In this document: one piece after another, positions 41,739 through 51,550 of the stretch
How positions within the stretch are numbered: the first letter of the stretch is position 1
How the letters are laid out: each line of letters starts with the position of its first letter
Source of the DNA: Litorimonas sp039975855
Lineage (GTDB): Bacteria > Pseudomonadota > Alphaproteobacteria > Caulobacterales > Maricaulaceae
DNA length: 64,000 nt
Reading direction: 5' to 3'
NCBI GenBank assembly: GCA_039975855.1
Contig: JBDWGH010000002.1
Span: 310,001 to 374,000 of the forward strand
Made by a program: the position numbers and the translations under genes
Notes under the pieces: model-generated
The model's database searches: none
Told to the model about the DNA's origin: nothing
The model's input: only the letters and a program-made list of their open reading frames with translations

Positions 41739-43271
41739 TTAAGCGGCGAAATTATCCGTGAAGGATTTCAAGACTGATTTGATCTTTTCTTCAATTTCGT
41801 CAGTCAATTTTTTGCCGGTCGCGATATCGGAAAGCAGAGCTTTTTGCTCGCCACGAAGATGCGTCAGCAGTTGAGCTTCATAAGCCTGTACAGATTTCGC
41901 ATCGATGCCGTCGAGATAACCACGCGTACCCGCGTAAAGAACGACAACTTGTTCTTCGACCTGCAAAGGAGAGAACTGAGGTTGCTTAAGAAGCTCTGTT
42001 AGACGTTCGCCACGGGCCAAAAGAGCCTGAGTGGAAGCATCCAAATCAGAACCAAATTGAGCGAAAGCGGCCATTTCCCGGTATTGCGCGAGCTCGCCCT
42101 TAATAGGACCCGCAACCTGTTTCATAGCTTTGATCTGAGCCGCAGAACCAACACGAGAAACTGAGAGACCGACGTTCAACGCAGGACGAATGCCTTGGAA
42201 GAATAAATCGGTTTCAAGGAAGATTTGACCATCAGTAATCGAAATCACGTTCGTCGGAATAAACGCCGAAACGTCGTTACCTTGTGTTTCAATGATCGGC
42301 AACGCCGTCAAAGAACCTGCACCGTGATCTTTGTTCAGCTTCGCAGCGCGCTCAAGAAGACGGGAATGAAGGTAGAAAACATCACCAGGATACGCTTCGC
42401 GACCCGGTGGGCGGCGCAGAAGAAGTGACATTTGACGATAAGCAACCGCTTGCTTGGATAGATCATCATAAATGATCAAGCCGTGCATGCCGTTATCGCG
42501 GAAAAATTCACCCATTGCACAACCGGCAAATGGCGCGAGATACTGAAGCGGAGCTGGCTCTGACGCAGACGCGACAACGATAATGGAGTATTCCATCGCG
42601 CCGTTCTCTTCGAGTGTCTTGACAAGTGAAGCAACGGTTGAGCGTTTTTGTCCAATCACGACATAGATGCAGTAAAGTTTGTCATTCTCACGGTCTTCAT
42701 CAAAAGCCGCTTTTTGGTTCAAAATAGCATCAACCGCGACCGCAGTTTTACCTGTTTGACGGTCCCCAATAATCAATTCGCGCTGGCCACGACCAACAGG
42801 GATAAGCGCGTCAATCGCCTTAATGCCAGTTTGCACAGGCTCGTGAACACCTTGGCGAGGCATGATGCCAGGAGCTTTAACGTCAACACGGCGGCGCTCT
42901 GTCGCTTCGATCGGGCCTTTGCCGTCAATCGGCTCACCTAATGGGTTAACAACGCGACCTAAGAGACCTTTGCCAACCGGAACGTCAACGATTTCGCCGA
43001 GACGCTTAACTGTGTCGCCTTCTTTAATACCGCGGTCATCACCAAAGATAACGACACCGACATTATCAGTTTCGAGGTTGAGGGCCATTCCCTTAATTCC
43101 ACCAGGGAATTCAACCATTTCGCCGGCGCGAACATTGTCCAGGCCGTAAATACGAGCGATACCGTCACCGACAGACAATACTTGTCCGATGTCGGAGACT
43201 TTGGCTTCTTTGCCGAAGCCCTTGATTTGCTTTTTGAGGATCGTGGAGATCTCTGCGGCGCGAATGTCCAT
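41739..43271 (-). CDS. atpA: ATP synthase F1 alpha subunit
   Basis: 510 residues, full length. P-loop G-D-R-Q-T-G-K-T near 170-177 and the signature P-A-L-N-V-G-L-S-V-S-R-V-G-S-A-A are intact. N-terminal M-D-I-R-A-A-E-I-S binds delta/b. Non-catalytic nucleotide-binding subunit. 12 bases after atpH. Confidence 0.98.
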   Translation of the reverse strand: MDIRAAEISTILKKQIKGFGKEAKVSDIGQVLSVGDGIARIYGLDNVRAGEMVEFPGGIKGMALNLETDNVGVVIFGDDRGIKEGDTVKRLGEIVDVPVGKGLLGRVVNPLGEPIDGKGPIEATERRRVDVKAPGIMPRQGVHEPVQTGIKAIDALIPVGRGQRELIIGDRQTGKTAVAVDAILNQKAAFDEDRENDKLYCIYVVIGQKRSTVASLVKTLEENGAMEYSIIVVASASEPAPLQYLAPFAGCAMGEFFRDNGMHGLIIYDDLSKQAVAYRQMSLLLRRPPGREAYPGDVFYLHSRLLERAAKLNKDHGAGSLTALPIIETQGNDVSAFIPTNVISITDGQIFLETDLFFQGIRPALNVGLSVSRVGSAAQIKAMKQVAGPIKGELAQYREMAAFAQFGSDLDASTQALLARGERLTELLKQPQFSPLQVEEQVVVLYAGTRGYLDGIDAKSVQAYEAQLLTHLRGEQKALLSDIATGKKLTDEIEEKIKSVLKSFTDNFAA

Positions 43272-43283
43272 AATATATGTCCT

Positions 43284-43841
43284 CTATGCTTCTTTGAGGG
43301 CGAGACGCATGTCTTCGATTTTTGTCTTAAGTGAGCTATCGTAAAGGCGCGAACCGATACGAACCTGAAACCCGCCCAGCAGGTCAGGGTCAATTGAAGT
43401 TTCGACATCAACCGTGCGGCCTAGCGTCTTTTTCAATTGGGATTTGATAGATGTGATTTGAGCTGCCGTGAGTTTTGACGCGCTTTTCACTTTGGCGACC
43501 TGAGTGCCGCGGCGGCGCGCCAGCAGGTCGTTAAATGCAGAAATGATTCCCGGCAGTTCATCTGCACGGCGATTTCCAGCTACCGTTCCGATGAACTGAG
43601 TTGTTAATGCAGACAACTTAGCTTTTTTCGCGACAGCAGTAAGGGCCGCAACCTTGTCTTCAGTTGCAAAAACGGGACTCTCGGCAAGGTGTTTCAAATC
43701 TTGATTTGAATCGTACATCCTCTTGAAAGACTTAAGTTCTTTCTCGACTCGCGTCACGGATTTCGCATCCTCGGCGAGGTCTAGTAGTGCAAGAGCGTAG
43801 CGCCTAGGGGCTTCGCCGGTAATGACTTCGGTGTCGGACAA
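43284..43841 (-). CDS. atpH: ATP synthase F1 delta subunit
   Basis: 185 residues. R-R-Y-A-L-A-L-L-D-L-A opens the helical bundle and the C-terminal L-L-G-G-F-Q-V-R-I-G-S-R-L-Y-D-S-S is the family signature. It links F1 to the b subunits of F0. It is the first gene of the minus-strand operon and follows a candidate promoter. Confidence 0.96.
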   Translation of the reverse strand: MSDTEVITGEAPRRYALALLDLAEDAKSVTRVEKELKSFKRMYDSNQDLKHLAESPVFATEDKVAALTAVAKKAKLSALTTQFIGTVAGNRRADELPGIISAFNDLLARRRGTQVAKVKSASKLTAAQITSIKSQLKKTLGRTVDVETSIDPDLLGGFQVRIGSRLYDSSLKTKIEDMRLALKEA

Positions 43842-43859
43842 AACGGGTTAATCCTGAGC

Positions 43860-43888
43860 TGTAGCCTACGCGCAAAATGCGGCGTCAA
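43860..43888 (-). promoter_or_regulatory. Candidate promoter of the atp operon
   Basis: On the minus strand TTGACG (43888-43883), 17 bases and GCTACA (43865-43860). The -35 is good, the -10 weak. It would give a short leader before atpH. The rest of the 43842-44072 gap shows no gene or RNA I recognise. Confidence 0.4.
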
Positions 43889-44072
43889 AAACTGGGTTTC
43901 CTTTAGAAAAGGCGATAACCTTTCCCTCAATCGCGCGGGCCATAGCAGGGAAAAATCGGCATGCCAAGGTCAGAATCTCGCCAGCATGCAGTCCTATCTG
44001 CACGGCACCTAAGTTAACCCCAAAAGACGAAAGTTACTTGACAAAATAGACGGATTTTTACCTCTTAGCGCA

Positions 44073-44459
44073 ATGATTAGACAGTTTATTGCGCTTTACC
44101 GAGCACGCAAAGATTTGGCCCTCGCAAAACAGCTCGCCAGTGAAATGATAATTGACGGCGCCATCGATAAGGTCAGCTGGCCTCTGACAGTGGCTAAACT
44201 ATGGATGAGCGTTGGAGTCGCCGTTATCTCTGCACTTATATTGGCATTTCTTTTGATTGGTGCCGCTACGCATTGGACACTCGCCATCCCCGTTCTTCCA
44301 CTGGGCGCGGCGATCTATGCGATTATTCGCCTATGGCGAGGTGCAAATGCGGGTGTCGGATACGTCACGCATCTCGCGAAGACCGAGTTAAGGCACAAAG
44401 CCTCGTTGCTAAAGACACCCGGCGTTCAACCTCAGGAGACACCAAGCGGATCTCTTTAA
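44073..44459 (+). CDS. Small two-pass membrane protein, unknown function
   Basis: 128 residues. An amphipathic N-terminus (A-R-K-D-L-A-L-A-K-Q-L-A-S-E) is followed by two hydrophobic segments (about 49-67 and 69-88) and a polar tail. No family recognised. A TTGACA at 44038-44043 lies close upstream, but no good -10 and no clear ribosome site are seen, so start and expression are uncertain. It is divergent from the atp operon and converges with the receptor gene across a strong terminator. Confidence 0.65.
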   Translation: MIRQFIALYRARKDLALAKQLASEMIIDGAIDKVSWPLTVAKLWMSVGVAVISALILAFLLIGAATHWTLAIPVLPLGAAIYAIIRLWRGANAGVGYVTHLAKTELRHKASLLKTPGVQPQETPSGSL

Positions 44460-44470
44460 GACATAAAAAA

Positions 44471-44492
44471 AAGCGGCCCCAAGGGGCCGCTT
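44471..44492. terminator. Bidirectional terminator
   Basis: AAGCGGCCCC (44471-44480) and GGGGCCGCTT (44483-44492) form a 10-bp perfect stem with an AA loop, preceded by an A-run; a short T-run follows. It serves the small membrane protein gene and the receptor gene. Confidence 0.9.
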
Positions 44493-44520
44493 TCCTAAAC
44501 TAATAGAAAACGAGTGTTTT

Positions 44521-47500
44521 CTAGAACTTCATGTTCACGCCTGCGAAGAGGAAACGTCCACCTGCGTCATAGACACCAGCAACAGTGTTCGCTTCAACGT
44601 TCACACCTGTCGTACCGAAAGTCGTTACGATTGGCGGATCATTGTCCAGAACGTTGTTTGCACCGACACGGAGCGTAACTGAGTCATTGACGTCGTAGAA
44701 TGCTGCGAGGTCAAGATAACCTGTTGCATCAATGCTCTCGTCGATAGCGTTTCCACCATCATCTACGAGTGAACGAACAGTACCGTCTTCACCAAAACCG
44801 TTATCGATAGAGCCGACTTGGTCAACACCTGAGGAATAACGCCATACAGCTGATGCACGTACCTTCCAAGGTGACTGCCAAGTTGTGACCATGTTGTGGC
44901 GATACTCGAAGTTCGGGTTACCACAAGATCCAGCGAAGAAGCCAACACAATCAAATGACGGTGTTCCTGGTAGGTTCGTTTGCTCTTGTGAGATCACATA
45001 TGTTGAGTTGTAATTGAATGACAACTCACCAAAGCTACCGATATCAAAGCCATAAAGGACCTGGAAATCGATACCACTTGTTGCGAATTCAGCAATGTTT
45101 TGAGCAGTCGCCGTGATGAAAGCTTGATCACGCGGGAAGAAGGTCAATGACCCATCCGGTCCACGCTGGATAAGCGAACAGAACTCCGTCGCGCCTGTCA
45201 ACAAACACTGGTTAAGCGTAGTTGCTGTCGGGATTGTTGAGATCGCGTCAGACACGGTTATGTCGAAATAGTCAGCAGACAAAGTCAGACCAGAAACGGC
45301 ACTTGGCTGATAAACAACACCAAGCGTGTATGTATCAGCTGTTTCCGGCGTCAGACCCGGGTTACCACCTGTCAATGTGTTCAACTGACCGGAGTCAGGA
45401 GCCACAAGACCGAAGAGGTTAGCAGGCAATCCAGTATTTGCACACTGAGCTGCTGTAACTGGCGCACCACCTACGTTACCAGGTGTAGCACCCGCACACG
45501 GGTCGGTCAGGTTTGTTAGGCCAGAGTTTTGCGGGCTAAACAGGTTCAAGATATTGGGCGCGCGGATAGCGCGTTGATACTGAGCACGAATGCGCAGATC
45601 ATCAACAGGAACCCATGAAGCACCAACAGCATACGTTGTAGCGGAGAAATCTTCACCACGCGTATTGTCAATGTTGTTCTGTGAAGCATAGTCTGAGTAA
45701 CGAATAGCACCGTTCAGGTTAAACTGCTCAATACCAGTTACGCCAGCAATTAATGGCAACTGAGCTTCAGCAAAGACTTCGAAAACTGATGTTTCACCAT
45801 CAGCAGGCACAGTCGCACCGCCGGAACCAACAAGGTTACCGGAAGACGCGATGCCATCAGCTTGCTCAATCAATTCATCTTTACGGTACTCCGTACCAAC
45901 AAGAAGGCTCATGCTTTCTTCTGCATATGGGCTTGTGAAACCATACTTGCCAAGGTCGCCGCCGATAGTAGCACCGAATACGGTTTGACGTGACGTACCA
46001 ACAGTCAAAGTTGGCGTGTCAACGAATGCACGAAGCGCATCTGACGATGGAACACCGATCTGATAGGCTGACGTAAACGGTACACAACCACCTGAAGAGT
46101 CTCGACAAACTGGTAGACCTGTTACAGGATCTGTAATGATGTCGAGTGACTGCTGAAGGTTCGCAAGTGTAACTTGGTTAAACTGAATACGCTGAAGTCT
46201 TGTCTCAGAATACTGGCCAAATACATCGTAGTTCAAGTTCTCATCATCCAGTGTTCCACGAACACCACCAACGAGACGGAAGTTGTTACGCTGACGATCA
46301 TCCGTACGCGGACCACCTTCAACGAAACGACGGCGAACTTGGCTCTGAGCATACAAACCAGCATCAACAGTGTTACCTTGTAGATCTGTTGTTAGAACAG
46401 CACGTGGGAATGGACCATTAATGTCCGCACTACCACAGATCAGCGCGCGAGCTTCGTCTGTCAGGACTGGGTTATCACAATTGACCTGGTTAATTGTTGA
46501 ACCAAAGGCCGCAGATGGAGCAATAATTTGCGGTGATGAGGATGACGTAAAGCCGAAATCCAAATACCCAGTCGCCTTATTCGTAATATCGTAATAACCA
46601 CTAAACCCGGCGTTAAAACGCTCAACTTCGCGGCGAATAGGGTTAAATGGGTTAAAGTTAAACGCGTTGTTGAACCCTGCAGTTAGGCTATCATCTGTGC
46701 CCAAAGAGAACGCACCACTTGTTTGTGGAGTTCCATCAGCATTCAACAATGGGTTTCCTGCAGCGTCAACCAATCCAATCGGGTTTGCCGGGTCCGCAGA
46801 CAGAACAAACGTAGTTGGGAAAGGACCTTGGTTAGACCCAAGACAGATAAGATCATCATCGCCAGTTGGGAATGTTGCACACTGTGAGAAATCACGGTCG
46901 CCTTGCTGAATGCCATCGTTCTTTGCGTAGTTGAAATAGCCAGTTACGTTACCGCGACCATCATCTAAGCTTGTACCCAATAGAATGCTAGCTTGGAAAG
47001 TTTCGTTATCAGTTACGCTACCGTTAGCAGGATCTGCGCCAACAGCTTCGAGACGCTCTTGGAAGAAGTCACTGCCATTGTTGGATTGGTTGAAACCATA
47101 CTGAAGATCAACTTCGATACCTTCAAAGTCCTTGCGCGTAATAAAGTTTGCAACACCAGCAACCGCATCGGAACCATAAATCGCAGACGCGCCACCAGTA
47201 ACGACTTCAACACGCTCAACAAGCTGAGGTGCGATCAAGTTAAGGTCAGCAGCGAATCCACCAAGTGGGCCACCAGGAGCGAGACGCTTACCGTCGACGA
47301 GAACAAGCGTACGAGTCGCACCAAGATTACGTAGATCAAGTGTTGACGTACCAGTCGCGCCGTTAGCGAAGGCTGTCGTTTGAGCTGGGTATACGGCTGG
47401 CAACGTGTTGACGAGATCAACTGTATCTACAGTACCGCGTACATCGAAAAGCTCTGCGTCAACAGTGACGACAGGGCTAGATGAAACAACGTTGACATTT

Positions 47501-47640
47501 TGGATACGCGAACCGGTGATAACAATTGTATCTTCGTCACCTTCGATATCATCTTGCGCATAAGTCGGCGCGGCCGACGCCATCATCAAGCTGAAAGATA
47601 CAGCAGATAATAGCAGTTTTGATTTTGTGGACATTTTCAT
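44521..47640 (-). CDS. TonB-dependent receptor, Caulobacter type
   Basis: 1039 residues. A signal peptide ends after T-Y-A-Q (28). D-T-I-V-I-T-G-S-R-I near 37-46 is the TonB-box region, followed by the plug (about 50-175) with N-L-G-A-T-R-T-L-V-L-V-D-G-K-R and Y-G-S-D-A-V-A-G-V-A-N-F-I. The rest is the 22-strand barrel with several long Cys-containing loops, ending F-A-G-V-N-M-K-F. Such receptors import large or scarce nutrients (oligosaccharides, siderophores, vitamins); no neighbouring enzyme hints at the ligand. It is followed by a strong terminator. Confidence 0.95.
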   Translation of the reverse strand: MKMSTKSKLLLSAVSFSLMMASAAPTYAQDDIEGDEDTIVITGSRIQNVNVVSSSPVVTVDAELFDVRGTVDTVDLVNTLPAVYPAQTTAFANGATGTSTLDLRNLGATRTLVLVDGKRLAPGGPLGGFAADLNLIAPQLVERVEVVTGGASAIYGSDAVAGVANFITRKDFEGIEVDLQYGFNQSNNGSDFFQERLEAVGADPANGSVTDNETFQASILLGTSLDDGRGNVTGYFNYAKNDGIQQGDRDFSQCATFPTGDDDLICLGSNQGPFPTTFVLSADPANPIGLVDAAGNPLLNADGTPQTSGAFSLGTDDSLTAGFNNAFNFNPFNPIRREVERFNAGFSGYYDITNKATGYLDFGFTSSSSPQIIAPSAAFGSTINQVNCDNPVLTDEARALICGSADINGPFPRAVLTTDLQGNTVDAGLYAQSQVRRRFVEGGPRTDDRQRNNFRLVGGVRGTLDDENLNYDVFGQYSETRLQRIQFNQVTLANLQQSLDIITDPVTGLPVCRDSSGGCVPFTSAYQIGVPSSDALRAFVDTPTLTVGTSRQTVFGATIGGDLGKYGFTSPYAEESMSLLVGTEYRKDELIEQADGIASSGNLVGSGGATVPADGETSVFEVFAEAQLPLIAGVTGIEQFNLNGAIRYSDYASQNNIDNTRGEDFSATTYAVGASWVPVDDLRIRAQYQRAIRAPNILNLFSPQNSGLTNLTDPCAGATPGNVGGAPVTAAQCANTGLPANLFGLVAPDSGQLNTLTGGNPGLTPETADTYTLGVVYQPSAVSGLTLSADYFDITVSDAISTIPTATTLNQCLLTGATEFCSLIQRGPDGSLTFFPRDQAFITATAQNIAEFATSGIDFQVLYGFDIGSFGELSFNYNSTYVISQEQTNLPGTPSFDCVGFFAGSCGNPNFEYRHNMVTTWQSPWKVRASAVWRYSSGVDQVGSIDNGFGEDGTVRSLVDDGGNAIDESIDATGYLDLAAFYDVNDSVTLRVGANNVLDNDPPIVTTFGTTGVNVEANTVAGVYDAGGRFLFAGVNMKF

Positions 47641-47801
47641 GTTTGCAAAACTTCCCTCTAAATTTATCCTGGTTCACCCAGGCGTGCACGACAAAAGCCA
47701 GTCTTCCGTCGCAATTGCGCTCGTCGCTATGACAGAAATGTAACCCTATCAAACTTAAACCGCACTCTAGGGAATGTTTGAGGTATTTTTGTCGACGGGT
47801 G

Positions 47802-47825
47802 TGTCAAATCTGCACCACAATTGTG
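47802..47825 (-). promoter_or_regulatory. Candidate promoter and palindrome upstream of the receptor gene
   Basis: TTGACA on the minus strand (47807-47802) with only a weak -10 (TACCTC, 16 bases on). Just upstream lies the 10-base palindrome CACAATTGTG (47816-47825), inside a larger TGCAC...GTGCA inverted repeat. The leader to the ATG would be about 130 bases. Otherwise the 47641-47882 gap shows nothing more. Confidence 0.35.
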
Positions 47826-47882
47826 CAATTGGACGCAAAACCTAAACTTTCGCAAGGTTTCGGCAAGGCTAAACCTGTGATT

Positions 47883-50084
47883 TTACATGAAACTCTGAGG
47901 ATCTATGTCTATTTGGATTTTGTATTTCGACTGCGGTCGAACTTTCTCGCGCCAAGCCTTCATATATTTTGACAAATTGACGGATGGATCAGCCTGAATA
48001 AACAATCGGCGTCGGTAAAGACCCCGCAACCGCCCTATCGGTGCTTCTGACGGACCTAAGATGTCTATCCCTTCAGCCCGAGGAGCAGCACTAAGGAACC
48101 TTTTCGCCAACGCATCCACTTTCGCCGGATCCGGCCCCCAAAAGATGACCGCCGCCAATTTTCCAAAAGGCGGCAAGCCCAACATCTCGCGCATGGCTAA
48201 CTCTACCCCTATGAACATGTCGCGATCGCCTGCCGCCAAAGCCACAAGCGCTTCATGTTCGGGTTGATGCGTTTGAATAAGGGCATGTCCGGGCTTATCC
48301 GCCCGCCCTGCTCTACCAGCGACCTGCACTAAGGTTTGATAAGTCCGTTCTCCTGCCCGGGGATCTCCGCCTGCTAATCCCAAATCTCCGTCAACGACCC
48401 CCACAAACGTCAAGCGCGGAAAATTATGACCTTTCACGACCATTTGGGTCCCGACCAAAATATCAATTTCCCCCTGCTCCATCCGACGCATGCGCTCAGC
48501 TAACTCTGCAGGGTTACCTGCCGTATCAGAAGACAACACTTCGACGCGAGCGTTTGGAAACGCGGTTTGTGCCTCCTCTGCTATGCGCTCAACCCCAGGG
48601 CCAATCGATGTCAAACTTTCTTCGGCTTGGCATTCGGGGCAACGCTTTGGCATTGGCATAGAGAAACCAGTCAAATGGCACATCGCCCGCCCAGTTCGTT
48701 TATGCTGCACCAGCCAGCTATCCGTATCAGGCGACTTCAGTTTCTCGCCGCAGGTCCGACAGATAATGAGCGGCGCATAACCGCGCCGGTTGAGATAGAG
48801 GAGCGCTTGCTCCCCTCGCTCTGTAACATCGCGGACAGCATCAAGTAGTGGCTGGGATAAAAACGCTCCCTTTTCCGGCACGTTTTCTTTCAAATCGACC
48901 AAGGCTATTTCTGGAAGGACCGCAGCACCAGGACGCTCTGGCAATACGACATGAGCAAATTTTCCAGTTCGCGCATTGTGCAGCGATTCTAAACTTGGTG
49001 TCGCAGACGCCAAGATGACACTGTGACCACTCACATGACCGCGCACGACAGCCATATCGCGAGCATTATATATTACGCCCTCTTCTTGTTTATAAGAAGT
49101 GTCATGCTCTTCATCGACGACAATGAGGCCAAGCTCTGGAAAAGGCAGGTAAAGCGCGGAACGTGCGCCGACGACTAGCTTGCAGCGACCTTGAGCGACC
49201 TCCCGCCAAACACGGCGACGAGCAGCCTCCCCCATTTGAGAATGCCAACTTGCAGGCTCAGCTCCGAAACGTCCTTTGAAGCGACGCAACCCCGCTTGGG
49301 TCAAAGCAATCTCAGGCACAAGTATCAAGCATTGTTGCCCTTGCCTTAAAGCTTGCGCGACGGCTTCGAAATAAACTTCAGTTTTGCCAGATCCAGTTAC
49401 GCCGTCCAAAAGCGAAACATTGAAAGTCCGCGCTTTAACTTGCTCGACAAGGTCCGTAGATGCCTCCTCCTGCCCCGGCGTTAAGTCTCTACCAGGATGC
49501 TCAGGGTCTGGCCTGGCGAAAGGTGGGTCAACGGGGCCGCTTTCAGCGGTCAATCCACCCGCTTTCACGAGGCCTTTTACAACCCCGGCGGAAACTCCCG
49601 CTCGGGCAGCGGCTTCGCTTGCTCGCGCTGGCCAAGGCCCGCCTTCCCGAAGGACAGCCGCACGAGAAGATGTTAGGTTTTTTGGAGTTGTTCCACTCGG
49701 CCTATATAATGTCACGATCGCCGAAGGATCTAAGGCTTTGTAATTGCGGATAACCATCCGCAACACATTACCGGGTGAAGCACCATTATATCGGGCGGTC
49801 CAGTCAACGAAGTCAATCATATCTGCAGAGAGTGGCTTTGTTCCCTTTCGGTCGACAACGGACTTCAATTCCCGCTCGCCTTCAGCGACCCCCAGAGACC
49901 AAACCACACCCAGCTTCATTTGCTTGCCAATAGGGGCAAAAACAAAATCTCCACGTGAGATATCTAAACCCTCTGGAACCACATAATCAAACGGGCCTGG
50001 TACATTCACAGGGAATAGAATTTGGGCGGTTTGATTCACGATAGGGACATGATAGCAGACGTCTGACTTTAAAACCTCATACAT
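47883..50084 (-). CDS. priA: Primosomal helicase PriA
   Basis: 733 residues from ATG 50084; the frame is open upstream into fsa, so the start is uncertain (ATG 50105 and GTG 50039 also possible). The N-terminal DNA-binding domain has P-V-N-V-P-G-P-F-D-Y-V-V-P. Helicase motifs are complete: G-V-T-G-S-G-K-T-E-V, V-V-D-E-E-H-D, S-A-T-P-S and Q-V-A-G-R-A-G-R. It restarts stalled forks by loading the replicative helicase. In the zinc region (48630-48761) one CxxC pair and the CPEC pair remain, while the other pair is lost (P-D-T-D-S-W, and C-H-L-T in place of C-H-x-C), so only one zinc site can form. Confidence 0.95.
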   Translation of the reverse strand: MYEVLKSDVCYHVPIVNQTAQILFPVNVPGPFDYVVPEGLDISRGDFVFAPIGKQMKLGVVWSLGVAEGERELKSVVDRKGTKPLSADMIDFVDWTARYNGASPGNVLRMVIRNYKALDPSAIVTLYRPSGTTPKNLTSSRAAVLREGGPWPARASEAAARAGVSAGVVKGLVKAGGLTAESGPVDPPFARPDPEHPGRDLTPGQEEASTDLVEQVKARTFNVSLLDGVTGSGKTEVYFEAVAQALRQGQQCLILVPEIALTQAGLRRFKGRFGAEPASWHSQMGEAARRRVWREVAQGRCKLVVGARSALYLPFPELGLIVVDEEHDTSYKQEEGVIYNARDMAVVRGHVSGHSVILASATPSLESLHNARTGKFAHVVLPERPGAAVLPEIALVDLKENVPEKGAFLSQPLLDAVRDVTERGEQALLYLNRRGYAPLIICRTCGEKLKSPDTDSWLVQHKRTGRAMCHLTGFSMPMPKRCPECQAEESLTSIGPGVERIAEEAQTAFPNARVEVLSSDTAGNPAELAERMRRMEQGEIDILVGTQMVVKGHNFPRLTFVGVVDGDLGLAGGDPRAGERTYQTLVQVAGRAGRADKPGHALIQTHQPEHEALVALAAGDRDMFIGVELAMREMLGLPPFGKLAAVIFWGPDPAKVDALAKRFLSAAPRAEGIDILGPSEAPIGRLRGLYRRRLFIQADPSVNLSKYMKAWREKVRPQSKYKIQIDIDPQSFM

Positions 50085-50112
50085 CTGCAAAATATCAGGG
50101 GACATATCCGCC

Positions 50113-50763
50113 ATGAAATTCTTCATTGACAGCGCTGACATAACCGCCATTTCCGAGCTAGCCGATATTGGCCTAGTGGATGGCGTCACAACCAACCCAT
50201 CTATCATCGCAAAATCTGGACGTGACTTTAAGGAAGTCATTGCGGAGATCTGCAAACTGACCCCCGGTCATGTTTCTGCGGAAGTTGTCGCGACAGATGC
50301 CGAAACCATGATTAGTGAAGGACGTACGCTTCGAAAAATTGCGGATAATGTTTGCGTCAAGCTTCCTTTGACAATGGATGGTTTGAAAGCCTGCAACACG
50401 CTCTCAAAAGAAGATATTCCCACAAACGTCACATTATGCTTCTCCCCTAACCAAGCCCTTCTGGCTGCAAAAGTAGGCGCGACCTATATCTCTCCCTTCA
50501 TCGGACGTCTCGACGACATAACCTTGGATGGATTAGAACTGATTGAAGATATTCGGACGATTTATGATAATTACGGCTTCGAGACAGAAATTCTTGCCGC
50601 CTCGATCCGAAACGTGAACCACGTCAAAGACTGCGCCCTTGTTGGCGCCGACGTCATCACTGCCCCACCAAACGTTATCAAGTCACTTTCAAATCATGTT
50701 CTTACAGATAAAGGCCTAGCTGCGTTCTTGAAGGATTGGGAAGCCACGGGACAATCCATTTAG
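50113..50763 (+). CDS. fsa: Fructose-6-phosphate aldolase / small transaldolase
   Basis: 216 residues, typical for the TalC/Fsa short transaldolases. M-K-F-F-I-D-S-A-D opens it, G-V-T-T-N-P-S-I-I-A-K follows, and Schiff-base lysine is K83 in V-C-V-K-L-P-L-T. Most alphaproteobacterial members act as transaldolases in the pentose phosphate pathway. AGGGGA about nine bases upstream is the ribosome site. Head to head with priA and only 16 bases from the convergent PepSY gene. Confidence 0.93.
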   Translation: MKFFIDSADITAISELADIGLVDGVTTNPSIIAKSGRDFKEVIAEICKLTPGHVSAEVVATDAETMISEGRTLRKIADNVCVKLPLTMDGLKACNTLSKEDIPTNVTLCFSPNQALLAAKVGATYISPFIGRLDDITLDGLELIEDIRTIYDNYGFETEILAASIRNVNHVKDCALVGADVITAPPNVIKSLSNHVLTDKGLAAFLKDWEATGQSI

Positions 50764-50779
50764 GGATACCTTCCTTCTG

Positions 50780-51496
50780 CTATGCAGAAGCTATTGTCCG
50801 CCTTCGTCTTGGGCGGGCAACAATTCGGAACCAAAGCAACCCAACACCGCTGAGCGCGAATAAAAGCGCGGCGCCGCTGGCGAGACGCAGCCACCAGCTA
50901 TTGAAATTATCGGCGCCAGTCACATCCATGATGTGGAATTTCCAAGCAAGATCAAAGACTCTCCAGAGACGGGTGCGAACACTCCGGATTTCGGCGGTAT
51001 CGGGATCGATATAAAGCCGCGTTTTGGCTTTATCATCGAACTTCACTTGCCAAACAGGGAGCTTCCCCGAATAGTCTTTAGGCGCGACATTCAGCCTTGA
51101 AAACGACGAGATATTGCCATCACCTTTATAGCTTGATTGAGCAACATTTTGAATGTCCGCCTCCGCTAATCCGGTCCATTTTGAGCCAGTTCTTGCATCC
51201 AACATTTGCGGACCGCTTTCGCCCAAAAGTATATAGGCAGGCCGTCCAGCAACATTGATCAAACGGGCCCCTGTTAACGCCCCATCATAGGCCGTCATTG
51301 CAATTTCAATTGGGATAATATCAGAATTCGTTAGAGAAAAGATCTCCGTCTCGACCAAATGGCGCCCTCGGACCTGATCAATCGGGAAAAGGGTCATGAA
51401 AAACCCAGACCCAAACCAGAATAGGATTTGTAGCGAAAGCACTAATCCGGCCCATTTATGGATGCGAGTCAGGTATTTGTTTACGGCGCGTTTCAT
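50780..51496 (-). CDS. PepSY-domain membrane protein
   Basis: 238 residues. K-Y-L-T-R-I-H-K-W-A-G-L-V-L opens the first membrane helix (13-38), the periplasmic part has two PepSY-like strands (Y-I-D-P-D-T-A-E-I near 165), and a C-terminal helix (about 205-225) ends in a basic tail. The H-K-W and W-K-F-H histidines resemble the PepSY_TM haem-type reductases, but only half of that architecture is present. Function unknown. A 7-bp hairpin (50774-50790) covers the convergent junction with fsa, without a T-run. Confidence 0.82.
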   Translation of the reverse strand: MKRAVNKYLTRIHKWAGLVLSLQILFWFGSGFFMTLFPIDQVRGRHLVETEIFSLTNSDIIPIEIAMTAYDGALTGARLINVAGRPAYILLGESGPQMLDARTGSKWTGLAEADIQNVAQSSYKGDGNISSFSRLNVAPKDYSGKLPVWQVKFDDKAKTRLYIDPDTAEIRSVRTRLWRVFDLAWKFHIMDVTGADNFNSWWLRLASGAALLFALSGVGLLWFRIVARPRRRRTIASA

Positions 51497-51550
51497 GGGC
51501 GGCGACTTAACGCCAGTACACTGCCCGTCAAGACCACATCTCGGCGCACT

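Noticed and set aside
43842..44072. RNA gene in the gap upstream of atpH
   Set aside because: No cloverleaf, no conserved loop and no terminator of its own seen.
50774..50790. Terminator between fsa and the PepSY gene
   Set aside because: Seven-bp hairpin without a T-run and overlapping the PepSY stop; too weak to call.
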